Part shown: positions 36,040-58,244 of the stretch, one piece after another
Layout: every line of letters begins with the position of its first letter
How positions within the stretch are numbered: position 1 is the first letter of the stretch
Assembly: GCA_036417435.1 (NCBI GenBank)
Contig: CM070899.1
Location: 153,512,994-153,576,993 of the forward strand
DNA: 64,000 bases
From: Inia geoffrensis
Lineage: Eukaryota > Chordata > Mammalia > Artiodactyla > Iniidae
Direction: 5' to 3'
The notes under the pieces: generated by a model
Seen by the model: only the letters and a program-made list of their open reading frames with translations
The model's database searches: none
What the model was told of the DNA's origin: nothing
Position numbers and translations under genes: made by a program

Positions 36040-36480
36040 CTGAGAGGGAGAGACAGCGAGGTCACCAGGGGCTTTCAGGAAGTGATGACACCTGAGCTGA
36101 GTCTCAAAAGGAGGACCAAGGGTTAGTGGGTCAGAGACTGAAAGGCGATTCCTGCAGAGCAAGCAGCATATGCAGGGCCTTCGGGGCCTGACTAACCCCA
36201 GGATTGTGGGGCCACTGCAGGGGGTCAGCCTGGCTGAGGCCTGGCTGGACGGTAAGTCCCTGGAGGGGGTGGCACCGACAGACCTTGGGCTGCTGTCTGG
36301 AGGTTGGATTTGAGAGAGAAATAAAAATAGGAGGTTGCTGAAATACTGTCAGAGAACGGAGTGGAGGGTTGCCTTGATGAAATGACATCGATGATGAGCA
36401 GGAAAGAGGGGAAGGATGTGAGAGCATTTTCGTAGGTAGAGCTGTTTGGATTTGGTGACGGAGTGCTGTTGTTGGGAGTG
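36040..36480 (+). repeat. Ancient mammalian interspersed repeat, family not assigned
   Basis: agctgagtctcaaaaggag ... gattcctgcagagcaagcagc ... ggccttcggggcctgac resembles the element at 58245-58860 and 38600-38870. Confidence 0.4.
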
Positions 36481-36514
36481 AGATGAAAGGAGAAGTCTAG
36501 GATAGGGATGATGA

Positions 36515-36749
36515 TGGTGACAAAGACGATGCTTACGGCTAATGTTTGTTGAGGGTGTACGTGCCAGGCACTGTGCTAAGTGTTTCATATACACCATGTC
36601 ATTTGAGTCTCATCATGAACTATTGCAGCTCATGAGTATATTTTTATACTCACGATACAGATGAGGAAACTGAGACCCAGGGAAGCTGTTACTTGGCCAA
36701 GGTCACCAGGTTAGTATGTGGAACAGCCAAGGACAGTCAGACCTAAAGA
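36515..36749 (-). repeat. MIR (minus)
   Basis: ccaggcactgtgctaagtgtttcat ... cagatgaggaaactgagacc ... ttacttggccaaggtcacc is reverse-complement MIR. Its right end has become a tandem repeat. Confidence 0.8.
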
Positions 36750-36833
36750 GCTATGCTCTTAACCATGCTCAGTACCTGCTATGCTCTTAACCACACTCAG
36801 TACCGGCTATGCTCTTAACCACACTCAGTACCG
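36750..36833. repeat. 28-bp tandem repeat, 3 copies
   Basis: Unit gctatgctcttaaccacact plus cagtaccg. The second and third copies are identical and the first differs at a few bases. The unit comes from the end of the adjoining MIR (gctcttaacca). Confidence 0.95.
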
Positions 36834-37886
36834 CCCCCAGGGTTTTAGCTTGGGTTGGCCAGGTGATGGCACCACTCCCTCAATCCGAGGAAACAGAAGG
36901 AGAAAAATGTTTGATTGGTGGGGAAACGACAAACTGAGCTGAGGACAAGTTGAACTGGAGATGCTGTGGGTTATTCCATGATAACCAACAGTCAAGAGGG
37001 CAGCTCTGGAGGGATCCTGCTGGGGGTACAAGTCACAGGGATGAATAAGACAACCAAGAGCATGAGCATGAGGAGAGAAAAAGGCCAGGGAGGGACCAGG
37101 GTTCACCAAAGAACCAAATGTGTCCTTTGGATATGGCCATCTGGGAGCAAGATTAGTGCAACCATAGGACAGAGGCAAAATCTACTATTCTAAGGAAATT
37201 GGATGCACAAAGAGGAAAGAATAGTCACCAGAAGGGATCGGGGGAGGGGGGACAGAGAGCTCTTTTTTCTTTCTTTTAATCGTTAAGATGAGAGCGATTT
37301 GCAAATGTCACAGGCTAGAGAGATGGAACCATTAGAAAGACGAATTTGATAATGAATGGGAGAGGAGAAAAGTGATGGAACGACAACCTTGAGGCAGCTG
37401 GAGGGATGAGGTGAGAGCATCCGTCTTCAAAAAGAAAATGAACACTTCTTTTGAGTCTAGAGAAAAATATAGGTTTGAATGCACCTTGAACAGGACCCAG
37501 GGGCTTTAGAAAGGTAAGATTTGGTCAACCGCTACAGCTATCATGCTCTACATCCACTGCCACGTTCGCACAGTGGCCACACTTCCCATGGGTTGCTCGC
37601 AGTCTAGACGGAGCATGGCAGGGAAACGATTCCCAGGGAACCCATTCCCGGGAGATGGGGGCCGACTGCTCAGATGGTTCATCTGGACACAGGGACTCCC
37701 CCAAGGCCGTGTTGAACCTTCCTCAGGTACATGGCAGTCTCAAGATACTTTCACCCAATCTTCCCTCCTTCCTTTCTTTACTTGGGGTCAGCCCTGCATT
37801 GCATCTGCCGGCTCCTCCCACTTTCCCCAGCTCCCTATTTTCTCTCAAGAGTGTCTCTTAATACCATCCTTGTACATTTAGTCCTA
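36834..37886. other. Intergenic, no gene recognised
   Basis: No supported feature. Confidence 0.35.
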
Positions 37887-38121
37887 CTGGCATCTGCTTC
37901 TTTTTTTTGTGTGTGTGGTACACGGGCCTCTCACTGTTGTGGCCTCTCCTGTTGCGGGGCACAGGCTCCGGACGCGCAGGCTCAGCGGCCATGGCTCACA
38001 GGCCCAGCCGCTCTGCCGCATGTGGGATCTTCCCAGACCGGGGCATGAACCCGTGTCCCCTGCATCGGCAGGCGGACTCTCAACCACTGCGCCACCAGGG
38101 AAGTCCTGGCATCTGCTTCTT
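37887..38121 (-). mobile_element. CHR-type SINE with 16-bp TSD
   Basis: Exact ctggcatctgcttctt at 37887-37902 and 38106-38121. The tail is short, with (GT)n instead of a pure T-tract (tttttgtgtgtgtgg). Confidence 0.93.
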
Positions 38122-38599
38122 AGAGGACCCAGACTAACAGAGCCACCCAGGCACACATGGGTAAAATCAGAAAGGTTGATTTAGGGAGGCTCGGATCCCT
38201 CAGTGGGAGGTGATGAACCTAAGGAGGCTGCGACGGGTCTGCATGTGAGGGCAAAATGGGTGGTGGAAGTGCAGGGGGGATCCTGGTCACCTTCTCACAG
38301 AGGCCTGCAGCTCACTGTTGACTGTCTGCCAGGCACAAGATAGATTCTCAGGAGGTCCAGGCAGATGTGACCACATGAGGATGGGTATGAATACAGACAA
38401 ATGGATGGGGGCTGGTGGGCACCGGGGGACAAGCTGAAGGGGTTCCCACTTAATTCTCAGAGAGCAGGAAGTGAGGTCATCTCTGTGAATCTGACCTGTC
38501 CATGGGGTGGGACCTTGCAAACCGGAGGTTTGAAACAGCTGCTATGGTGAGAGGGAGGGAGAGACGGCTGACAAAGACTGTAATGAAAAGAGAATGGAG
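38122..38599. other. Intergenic, no gene recognised
   Basis: No supported feature. Confidence 0.3.
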
Positions 38600-38870
38600 A
38601 AGCGGCAGGGGCAGGAAAATGTTTTAGGGCCTTGTAGGCCTTGGGAGGGTCTCTGGATTGTACACTAAACTGCTAAAGGGAAACCTTGGAGGGTTTCGAG
38701 CTGGGGCCCTACAGGACCGGATCTGCAACTTAGAAGGACATTCTGGCTACTGTAGGAGATGAGAATGGATGCAGCAGACCAGTGAGGAGGTTACAGCAGT
38801 CATCCAGGCAAGAGATGACATGGCCCAGAGCCGGGCGGGAGCAGTGCAGATGCCGGTAGCTAAGAAAGTT
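38600..38870 (+). repeat. Ancient mammalian interspersed repeat, family not assigned
   Basis: gggccttgtaggccttggg ... ggagggtttcgagctgggg ... ggacattctggctactg. This is a common old mammalian repeat pattern, seen also at 58245-58860. Confidence 0.5.
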
Positions 38871-39025
38871 CCCCTCTGATGACTCCTATTCTCCCACTGA
38901 AATAAGAAGCAGGGACACTGACATCACCTGAGAGGGGGGTCTGGATGGGTAGGTGGGATGGTGCTTTTATCTATATGCTGGAAGGGTAGAAGAAAGAGGC
39001 AAAGTTGTTAAAAGATAAGTAATGA

Positions 39026-39238
39026 AAACTTACTTTAATGTATAAAGTAGGTAACTAATGAGTACCTACTGTCTAGCACAAGCAACTCTACTCAACGCTC
39101 TGGTGTGACCTAAATGGGAAGGAAATCCAAAAAAGAGGGGATATATGTATACGTAGAGCTGACTCACTTTGCTGTACAGCAGAAACTGATACAGCATTGT
39201 AGAGCAACTATACTCCAATAAAAATTAAAAAAAATAAA
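39026..39238 (+). mobile_element. L1 3' UTR fragment
   Basis: aactaatgagtacctactgtctagcac to the terminal tatactccaataaaaattaaaaaaaat. Confidence 0.8.
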
Positions 39239-39515
39239 ATAACCCTGCATATTTAAGAAAGAAAGAAGAGGCTTAAATCTTTCGTTACATTCCATTTTAA
39301 GCACTGGCCATAAGACTTATCTTTGATAGCAGAGATTTTTTAAAAATCCCTGTGTTTTCCTTGATAAGTGATACCTAGCCCCTGCTCCCAGTGAAGTAAC
39401 CACTTAATTTCTTTGCAACTCATGAACCGCTGCAGTTCCTGTTAGGGTGGGGCAGTAGTTACTGATTCCTGTCCACCAGACCTTCCCTGGGTGGTTAGAT
39501 CTGTAAAATTCATAA
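39239..39515. other. Sequence between L1 and BNC1 3' end, nothing recognised
   Basis: No supported feature. Confidence 0.3.
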
Positions 39516-39561
39516 GTGTGTGTGTGTGTGTGTGTGTATGTGTGTGTGTGTGTGTGTGTGT
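39516..39561. repeat. (TG)n microsatellite
   Basis: One AT interruption near 39538. It lies about 80-100 bp beyond the putative BNC1 polyadenylation site. Confidence 0.93.
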
Positions 39562-39639
39562 CTACGATGATCACATGCACTCACACAACATGCAGTATGT
39601 ATGACAAAACTGCTTTGACAAAGGTTTGCCTTTTTAAAC

Positions 39640-41218
39640 AAAAAGTGTGTCATATATTTTTATTAAATCATAGAAAACTCATTTGTATACAAATTCTTCC
39701 ACTTTGGGGACAATGGAATATTAAACAGCTGGGTAACAAAACAGTTGAAAGATACATCTCACTTTAAGCAGAGACAAATTTTAAGTCGTCACATTTATTT
39801 TAAAAAAATGTTGAAATAATCAGTAACAGGTTATTGGCTTTTTTCACCTTTGGGTCAGAGGAATAGTATCTCTTATAAAGACCCAATTCTCTTTAAGGAT
39901 GTTTTTCATTACTCAAACCAACCATGAGTTTAAAAAGGTGATTAACTTGAAGTTTTAATACAAAATCAATTTCTTTTTCCCAACCATGGACTTTTAGCAT
40001 ATTGTAAATGTCAAATTTCAGGACAGGGTCTCCTTTCACAGGACCTATTATGCTTCTTTTCTACAACAGCAAATGTGTATAATGGTACAGAATATATTTC
40101 AGAATAAGTTAAATATTAAGACATACAGTATGGCAATAATGTCCTACTTTTCTTTCTACCATGTAAATTCAAAAGTTCATCCTAATCTTACACATTTATA
40201 AAAGGGTGAAGACTGAGGGATCCAGTGATAATGAAAATGCACAACAACCATCAGGACCACATTCTCTAAACACTTTGGCTGAATATATACAAATGGTCCT
40301 GCCAGAATCATGCCTGCATTTGTTCCACAGGGGATCTAAATGAACAGACGCTGAAGGTCACCAAACGAAAATGGGCAGTGGTTTTGCAGTTTGTCACTCG
40401 TTCTGCTTTTGAGCAGAGACCCAGAGGTCACACTGTGACATGTCTGCACTCACCACAAACACTCACAGAACATAAACACAAATTAAATATTAGCAAACTT
40501 ATTTTAAATTAAATTGAAGACCGCTATTTTTAAGTGCATGAAGTATTTCCCCCTAGCTTCTTAACGCGTGTTACAGAGCGAGAACTAACATCCTGGGTAA
40601 CGTTTGTGTTCCTACGTAATAGAGGCCAACGTGCTTCCTTTGAGAACTCCCTGGAGTAACACATGAGATCTTCAGGGGGAAAAAAGGCAATTCTCCAATC
40701 TAAATGGAGGGATAGTCTCAAAGAGTCATTTTCCCAAACTCCAGTTTGGATTTCAGACTCATTAAAGCAGGAACTCAAAAATGTGATCTTTGGGAGTGGC
40801 TCCTGGTGTCACCCGTGGTGACAGTCTGTGTCCCAGGACACTCGACTGACCCTTAATACTACAAGCCTCACTTCAAGCTGCCCCCCAGGTCCTGGGCCCC
40901 TGCTGTCAACCTGCAGACCTGGAGCTCTCCCAGGGAATGTGTAAACAAATCTGGGGAAAACCACGTTTCTGCAAGTTTTTGTTATGTCAGTGGTAAACCT
41001 CCTGGGCTAAGAAAAATAATAGGAAACGCCACCCCAATGGCAACTTCTCACAAGGCTTGCCTTTTGCTCATCCTGCTGTCGGAGACTATGAAGTCAACAC
41101 AAATATTCTTCGTCTCGCTTGCCCCAAATGGTAACTAAACAAAGAAACTTTTCTTTGGACTACCTTATTCCTGAATTACAACAAACGCTTATCTGAGCAA
41201 ACGTGGTCCACTACCTTG
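39640..41218 (-). other. BNC1: BNC1 3' UTR (inferred extent)
   Basis: This is non-coding, moderately AT-rich sequence directly after the BNC1 stop, with no young SINE or L1, unlike both flanks. Minus-strand AATAAA signals occur at 39799-39794 and 39664-39659. The more distal one gives a 3' UTR of roughly 1.55 kb, close to the usual size for BNC1 as I recall it. The end at about 39640 is inferred from the signal position, not seen directly. Confidence 0.6.
39659..39664 (-). promoter_or_regulatory. BNC1: Candidate BNC1 polyadenylation signal AATAAA
   Basis: Minus-strand AATAAA is followed by AT-rich sequence, then acacactttttg, which could act as a downstream U/GU-rich element. A second AATAAA about 135 bp nearer the stop (39799-39794) could be used instead or as well. 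Confidence 0.5.
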
Positions 41219-51399
<10,181 letters not shown>

Positions 51400-52104
51400 C
51401 TGCAGAAGAGAACACAGGGATACCTGGCATGTTAGTGAGGCGTGGAACACACATCACATTTACATAACAAAACACACTCCTCTACTGAGCAACATTCTTT
51501 GAGTGATGTGTGCCCACTCTGTGCCAGGCCCAGACCTGTATAGTGTAACCTGGAAAGAGGGGAAGCTGGCCCCAGACCTGGAGACGGTGAACGTGCTACA
51601 CAGATATTCTGCATGCGAGAATGGGCTAAAATCCCAGAACTCTTTATAAGAAAGGATTACAGGTGGGAAGGAAACATCTTGCTTGTTATTAAGGACACAG
51701 AAAGGGTGAAGAAGAGTCACATTCTCACTGAATCTCTAAGTTGACCAGAACAGCAACCCTGAAAGGTATACACGGGCTATCCTGACGCAAGTAAATAGGA
51801 GAGTGATCAGAACTGAGAGTAACACACATGTGTAATTCGTTACCCCCCAAAATGAGGCAGAGGCTGAATATCAAGATAGATTTGAGGACATGCAATGGCT
51901 GACCACACTGACGATGATTCCCCGACTCCGCTCACTGGACTGTGTGACTGACAGACGCACACAGGCTGGTCAAGCCCTGCATCGATACCCAGGTGCAGGT
52001 CGAAGTGTCGGGTGTGGTGTGGGGGTGTGGAGTGTGCAAACACACAACTGAAATTGAAACTAGAGATGTACGTGACAACAAAGTTCTAGTATTAAGAACA
52101 AAGC
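51400..52104. other. BNC1 intron 1 (inferred), no exon recognised
   Basis: A segment near 51490-51600 (ctctgtgccaggcccag) looks like an ancient repeat. No start-codon exon or CpG island is seen. Confidence 0.4.
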
Positions 52105-52340
52105 TTCACGTGTATTTTTTTTTTTTTTTTTTGCAGTACGCGGGCCTCTCACTGTTGTGGCCTCTCCAGTTGCAGAGCACAGGCTCCGGATGCGCAGGCT
52201 CAGCGGCCATGGCTCACAGGCCCAGGTGCTCCGCGGCATGTGGGATCCTCCCGGACCAGGGCACGAACCCGTGTCCCCCGCATTGGCAGGCGGACTCTCA
52301 ACCACTGCGCCACCAGGGAAGCCCACTTCACGTGCATTTT
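52105..52340 (-). mobile_element. CHR-type SINE with TSD
   Basis: T-tract 52116-52132, then gcagtacgcgggcctctcac to ccaccagggaagccc. Flanked by cttcacgtgtatttt and cttcacgtgcatttt (one mismatch). Confidence 0.9.
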
Positions 52341-52639
52341 TAAGATGAATTTCTCAAAAGGGGATAGAGGCCTGAGGAACGTAATCTATTATTAATGAGA
52401 AAAAGCTCTCACAGGAGCTCTGTCAGTGAGATTCCTGGGAAGCACTGCTGTGTGGAATCTGTATGATTCAAGACAGCCTTGACACTGCGGAGTGTCTCTG
52501 TGTTTGGAGGGGATGAAAGAGCCCTACGACTATAGGTTTAAACCCTCCATGTGACAATTAAGGGACTATGTGGCCTTGGGTGGGGACAGGGAAGGGGAGA
52601 ATCTGGCCTAGGACACTTTAAGGAGTATATAACTAGTCT
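52341..52639. other. No feature recognised
   Basis: Unique sequence by eye. Confidence 0.3.
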
Positions 52640-53163
52640 TCACTCAAAATCAGTTGCTGGTGGGATTGTAAAATGGTGCAGCCACTTTGGAAAACAGTCT
52701 GGCTGATCCTCACAAACATAGTTACTATACGACCAAGCAATTCCACTCCTAGGTATAAGCCCAAGATAACTGAAGACAAACGTCCATGCAAAACTTGTAC
52801 CCAAACTTTAAAATCAGCATTATTTATATTAGTCCCGAAGTGGAAACAACCTCAATATTGATCAGCTGATGAATGGATAAACAAAATGTGGTATGTCCAT
52901 ACAATGGGATATCACTAGGCAATAAGAAAGAATGAAGTACTGATACCTGCTAAAACATGGGTGAACTCTGAAAATATTATGCTAATGAAAGAAGCCAAGT
53001 ACAAAAAGTCACAGGTGGAATGATTTCATTTATGTGAAATGTCAAGAACAGGCCAATCCATAGAGGCACAAAGCAGACTAGTGGTTACTGGGGTCGTGGG
53101 GAGCAGGTAGGGATGAGGAGTGACTGCTAATGGGTGGTAGTGGGGGGAAAGGGTTATCTTTTT
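52640..53163 (+). mobile_element. Old L1 3' end (left half)
   Basis: gttgctggtgggattgtaaaatggtgcagcc through aatccatagaggcacaaagcag. It resumes at about 53985 after an inserted block. Confidence 0.8.
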
Positions 53164-53275
53164 AAAAAATTTTATTTATTTATTTTTTTATTTATGGCCG
53201 CATTGGGTCTTTGTTTCTGTGGGCAGGCTTTCTCTAGTTGCAGCCAGCGGGGACTACTCTTAGTTGCAGTGAGTG
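53164..53275 (-). mobile_element. CHR-type SINE fragment
   Basis: tttatttatttattttttt, ggccgcattgggtctttgtt, gcaggctttctctagttgcag: tail-side half of a minus-strand SINE, cut at 53275. Confidence 0.75.
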
Positions 53276-53752
53276 GGATATGCTCCTCCTAGGAGTAGAA
53301 CTGCTGGATCATATAGTAACTCTATGTTTAACTTTTTGAGAAAATCCCAAACTGTTTTTCAAGGTTTATATTCGCACAAGCAGTCTCTGAGGGCTCTGAT
53401 TTCTCCACATCCCCACCAACACTAGTTACTGTTTGCCTTTTCTACTGTAGTTATCCTACTGGGCATAAGTGGTGTCTCATTGTGGTTTTGATTTGCATTT
53501 CCCTGACGGCTAATGGTGTTCAGCATCTTTTCATGTGCTTGACGGCCATCTGTATGTCCGTTCAGATCTTTTGCCCATTTTTAAATTGGGTTGTCTTTTT
53601 AGCATTGAGTCATAAGAGTTCTTTATATACTCTAGGAACAACTCCCTTACCAGATATACGATTGGCAAATATTTTCTCCAATCCTTGACTTATCCTTTCA
53701 CTTTCTTCACAGTACCCTTTGAAACACAGATAGTTTAAATTTTGACCAGTTT
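53276..53752 (-). mobile_element. Old L1 segment in minus orientation, embedded between + strand L1 pieces
   Basis: actgctggatcatatagtaactctatg ... ggttttgatttgcatttccctga ... gagttctttatatactct is L1 3' region reversed. Confidence 0.8.
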
Positions 53753-53968
53753 CTTTTTTTTTTTTTTTTTTTTTTTGTGGTACATGGGCCTCTCACTGTT
53801 GTGGCCTCTCCTGTTGCAGAGCACAGGCTCCGGACGCGCAGGCTCAGTGGCCATGGCTCACGGGCCCAGCCACTCCGCGGCATGTGGGATCTTCCCAGAC
53901 TGGGGCACGAACCTGTGTCCCCTGCATCGGCAGGCAGACTCTCAACCACTGTGCCACCAGGGAAGCCC
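53753..53968 (-). mobile_element. CHR-type SINE
   Basis: T-tract 53754-53776, gtggtacatgggcctctcac to gccaccagggaagcccc. A short repeat agtttcttt occurs on each side. Confidence 0.88.
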
Positions 53969-54121
53969 CAGAGTTTCTTTCTGAGGTGATGAAAATGTTC
54001 TAAAATCAGGTAGTAGTGATGGTTGCACAACTCAATGAATACAGTGAAACCACTCAGTTGTATACTTTATAAGGGTGAATTTTATGGTATGTGAATTATA
54101 TTTTGATAAAAATATTATTTT
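53969..54121 (+). mobile_element. Old L1 3' UTR (right half)
   Basis: ggtgatgaaaatgttctaaaatc, gtggttgcacaactc-type L1 terminus, tatggtatgtgaattatattttgataaaaat. Confidence 0.75.
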
Positions 54122-55018
54122 AAAAAATCAGTCCACTATACTCCTATTAGAATGGCCAAAATCCAGAACATTGACAGCAACAAATGATTGTGAGGATGTG
54201 GAGCAACAGAAAGCTCATTCACTGTTGATGAGAATGCAAAATAGTAATAAAGCTACTTTGGAAGACAGTTTGGTGGTTTCTTATAAAACTAAGCACACTC
54301 TTACCATACAATCCAGTAACTGCACTCTTTGGTATTTACCCAAAGAAGCTGAAAACTTATGCCCACACAAAACCTGCACATGGATGTTTATAGCAGCTTT
54401 ATTCGTAATTTCTAAGACTTGGAAGTAAACAAGATGTCTTTTAGTTGGCAAAGAGATAAACTGTGGTACACCCAAACAACAGAATATTATTCAGCACAAA
54501 AAAGACATGAGCTATAAAGCCATGAAAAGACATGGAGGAAATGTAAATGCATATTATTATGTGAAAGAAGCCAATCTGAAAAGGCTACATACTACATGAT
54601 TCCAACTATAAAACATTCTGGAAAAGGGAAAACTATGGAGACAGTAAAAAGATTAGTGGTTGCCAGGGGGTTGGCAGCGGTTGGGGAGTGAACAGGAAGA
54701 ACACAGAAGATTTTTAGGGCAGTGAAAATACTCTGTATGATACTATAATGATAGATACTTGTCACTGTACATTTTTCCAAACCCATAGGATGTACAACCC
54801 CAAGAGTGAACTCTAAGGTTAAACCATGGATTTTGGGTGATTATGATGTGTCAAATGTTGCTTCATCAATTGTAACAAATGTACCCTCCGGTGAGGGATG
54901 TTGAAAATAGGGGAGGCTATGCCTACATGGAGGTAGGGGATATATGGGAAATCCTTGTACTTTCCTTTCAATTTTTCTATGGATCTAAAAGTATTCTAAA
55001 AAAATAAAGTCTTTTAAA
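54122..55018 (+). mobile_element. Second old L1 3' end, head-to-tail
   Basis: attagaatggccaaaatcca, ttgtgaggatgtggagcaaca to aagtattctaaaaaaataaag and the tail. Confidence 0.8.
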
Positions 55019-56239
55019 AAACCAGTGACCTTCCTTAAATACAGGTTAAGGATTTGACCGTTATCTACAATTTCTTTTGGATTACAATGGGCCTGAACAG
55101 AACAACTAGACAGATTTTCAGGTGAAGGAATAGGGCTGTTTATAACTGAGGTGTGCAGCAGACAGCAACAGTGTTACCTAATCCCTTCAACAGGCTATCA
55201 AAAAACAGGAAATATGGGTAAAAGGGTTTTGCTCTTTATAAAGTCATAGAATATAACATAAAGAACTCCAGATGATCAGAACAGTCTCTCACTCTAATAA
55301 TGCATACATTCTCACCTGGGGTATACCATCCCCAAAGGGTGAAAACTGTTCCATTCTTTTTATGTATAAAGCACACATATACATACATAAACAGATATAT
55401 ATAGTATATGGTGTGAAATTAAAATTTCATTGTGGTAGGCACAATTAGAAAAAAATTTCTAAAGTCTCCTTAGATGCGTGGGGGGGGTGAATAATGAAAA
55501 ATAAGATAAAGAAACATTGCTCTAATGACAGAAATTATTTTACTTTTTGGTTATAGAGTTTCTACCTGTGTACACATATACAAATGTATTATTGATAAAT
55601 ATACAAACACACACATCTATATACCTGCACACATAATTATATAGTTATCTTGACTGGAAGTTAAAGGATAAAAATGAGTAATGGTTTAGTTTCTACTACA
55701 TACTGTCAAAATTTAAAAGAGTGTCATTACCTCAGTTTGCAGCACTCCTATGTTGTCCAGCTTCTAAACTTCCCTGCAACTCCCTGAGTGTCAGCTCACA
55801 GGCAAACCAATCATCTATACTCTCAATAGCTACCAGCACACTTAGTACTAAACCTCTGAAATATTTCACCACCTACATTCTACAAATATGACTGTTTTAA
55901 TGGAAATTTTTAAAAGAAGAAAAGTTCTTATTTTGGATTATGTTCCTCAAGATGCTATTCCTTCTTTAAAAACAAGATATTGGAACTACCTGAAGTGAAT
56001 TCACATTTTATTTACTTGGAAAATAGGACCTGCCTGAATTACAGAAAGATGTCCTTGAACACATACTTCCTCCACTCCCTAAAGAGTCTGCTCAGAAGGC
56101 TTACTCATGGGAAGCCCCCAGGAAACTCTGAGTGACACTACCTCAGGCCCAGCACAGTGAAACTACAGAGGGAACAATTCCAAGCACATTTCATAGCCTA
56201 AGGTTGAAACTCATTTTTTTCTGCATCTCTTGACACCAA
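55019..56239. other. AT-rich, no gene recognised
   Basis: A local cacacat/tatata-rich part lies near 55370-55640. No exon or repeat can be supported. Confidence 0.35.
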
Positions 56240-56462
56240 CTCAGGGTTTCTCAACGTGAGCATTATAGACATTTTGAGCTGGATAATTATTTGTGGTGGG
56301 CGTTGTCCTGTGCATTGTAGGATGTCGAGCAGCATCCCTGGCTTCTACCCACCAGGTGCCACAGTAACACCTCCCTTCCTCAGCTGTGAAAACCAAAATG
56401 TTTCCAGACATTGTCAAATGCCCCTAGGGGCAAAACTGCCCCCAGTTGACACTCCCTGATCT
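56240..56462 (-). mobile_element. MER20-like hAT fossil (minus)
   Basis: cagggtttctcaacgtgagc ... cattgtaggatgtcgagcagcatccctgg ... cagacattgtcaaatgcccc is reversed MER20. Confidence 0.75.
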
Positions 56463-57639
56463 AACCTGACTATTCACAGTTATCGCAGCTTCTAGTTTGG
56501 GGACTGAATTTTAAGCAGTTTTATCTGTAATTCCAATGTATGAATGCTGCTTTATAAGAAACATTCATGTGGTTCTATATGAACCTGTTTGAATAAGGCT
56601 TAATAAAGCTCATTAAACATCTATGGAAATAAATCGCAGAAGAATTATTTATGAACTAAAAATGCTAATTACAGTATCTAAGAAAACTTCCAATATTAAA
56701 GCCCTTGGGTTTTTTCCACCCGTCTCAGAATCCCACGATGTAGTAAAATTATAGCACCATTATCTACAGACAAATTAAAACTTCTAAGATGAAATCAAAT
56801 CAAAAATTCTAATTACAGGACAAAAAGTACTCATGTAAATCAATAATGGAAAACTCTTAAAACTTACATCCTTTCTTTCAGAATCCTGATACTTGTTCCA
56901 TTCTTCAGAAACATAAAACAGATGTTTACAACATTCCGAACTCATCAAGACATGATTATTGCTTTTTACGCACTCATTTTAATCAGACTATTTCCGAGTT
57001 GTTATTAGTCACTTTGATGTGCTACAAATCAACATTCAAAATTGTGGTTTGTTTTTTTGTAACTATCATTTGCTCATTCATTCACCCAAAAATTACTGAC
57101 ACACCTAGTATAGGATGGGTGATTTGGTTATTTTCAGTTTTGGGATGGAAAGTTATGACCTAGATTTTAGGTAGATTTGAGGGTCCCACTTCCTCTCCCA
57201 GATACCCTCTACCTTCAGCTTGGGGAGATGCTGCCATGGGCCTTTTGTCAGTAGATGCTGACTTGAACTCCTAGCAGTGGCCAGTGCAGGCACACAGTGG
57301 GGCAGATGCACAGACATCCACTGCTAGACAGTGCAGGCCTTTGATGGGATTTGAATTATTGAGCTTGAGAGTAAAAACTGTCCACTTCAAAGCTGTTTTC
57401 ATCTCTAGTACGTGCAAACATTTTCATATCACTGACGATAAATTCAGGGGGATACTACTGGGGGACCAGATGGAAGTGGGGAGGAGAAAAATCATAGAGA
57501 ACTTTTGGGATTTCCAAATCCATAGTATTGACCCTTTGAGGGGAGTCATTTGCGATCTGGCTCAGGAACAAAATTGAACTGCATACCAGCCAGACAACTT
57601 TGTAGGGCTAAGTTACTTAGTCCACCTTGTCCAAAAGTA
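56463..57639. other. No gene recognised
   Basis: No supported feature; the 97-codon open frame at 57284-57577 (+) has no domain and no splice context. Confidence 0.35.
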
Positions 57640-57775
57640 GCCACTAGCCACTTGTGGCTACTTAATTAAAATAAAATAAAATAAAATAAAAATTCAGTTC
57701 TTTGGTCACTCTAGTCATATTTCAAGTGCTTGGGAGCCACATGTGGCTAGTGGCTATTGTACAGGACAGCAGAGA
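57640..57775 (+). mobile_element. hAT-type non-autonomous fossil
   Basis: agccactagccacttgtggcta ... agccacatgtggctagtggctattgtacaggacagc: inverted ends. It contains (AAATA)n at about 57667-57690. Confidence 0.6.
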
Positions 57776-57879
57776 TGAGAACATTTCCATCATCACACAA
57801 AATTCTACTGGGTAGTTCTGAGTCCAAAGGCGAGACTAGCTATTCTTCCAGCATCTGCCCTTCCACATGATGGCATTCG

Positions 57880-58105
57880 TATGTAATAGGTGATCACATT
57901 CAATCCTCACTACATCACTGTGAGGAGGGAATTATTCTCAGGAAATAAACTTATGAAAGATTGTAATTTGCCCAAGGTTACGTAGTTTATGATACTGATT
58001 GCTTATTTATTACGTGTGAGGCACTGCAGTAAGCAGTACCTATGTGTTATCTCATTTCTTACCACCACCCCGTTTTATAGATGAGGAAGCTAGGAACTTA
58101 TAGGC
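57880..58105 (-). repeat. MIR fragment(s), minus
   Basis: ggcactgcagtaagcag, gttatctcatttcttacc, tttatagatgaggaagc, plus a neighbouring aatttgcccaaggttacg. Confidence 0.6.
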
Positions 58106-58244
58106 TACTTGAGGGTGGTCTCAAATCTGGATATTGAGCATAGATTATATCTTGAATTATCAGTATCTGGTACTAACTGCACTTATATTTATGGTTTCAT
58201 TTAATCTCAACAGAAACTATAAGGATATTAAAGTTCCACATGGT

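Noticed and set aside
36750..36833. CRISPR-like array
   Set aside because: Three head-to-tail 28-bp units without spacers in a mammalian genome; a simple tandem duplication.
51400..51450. Open frame extending exon 2 of BNC1 upstream (17 extra codons starting with Met)
   Set aside because: It crosses a good acceptor AG with a pyrimidine tract and is intron sequence. The family match starts exactly at the splice site.
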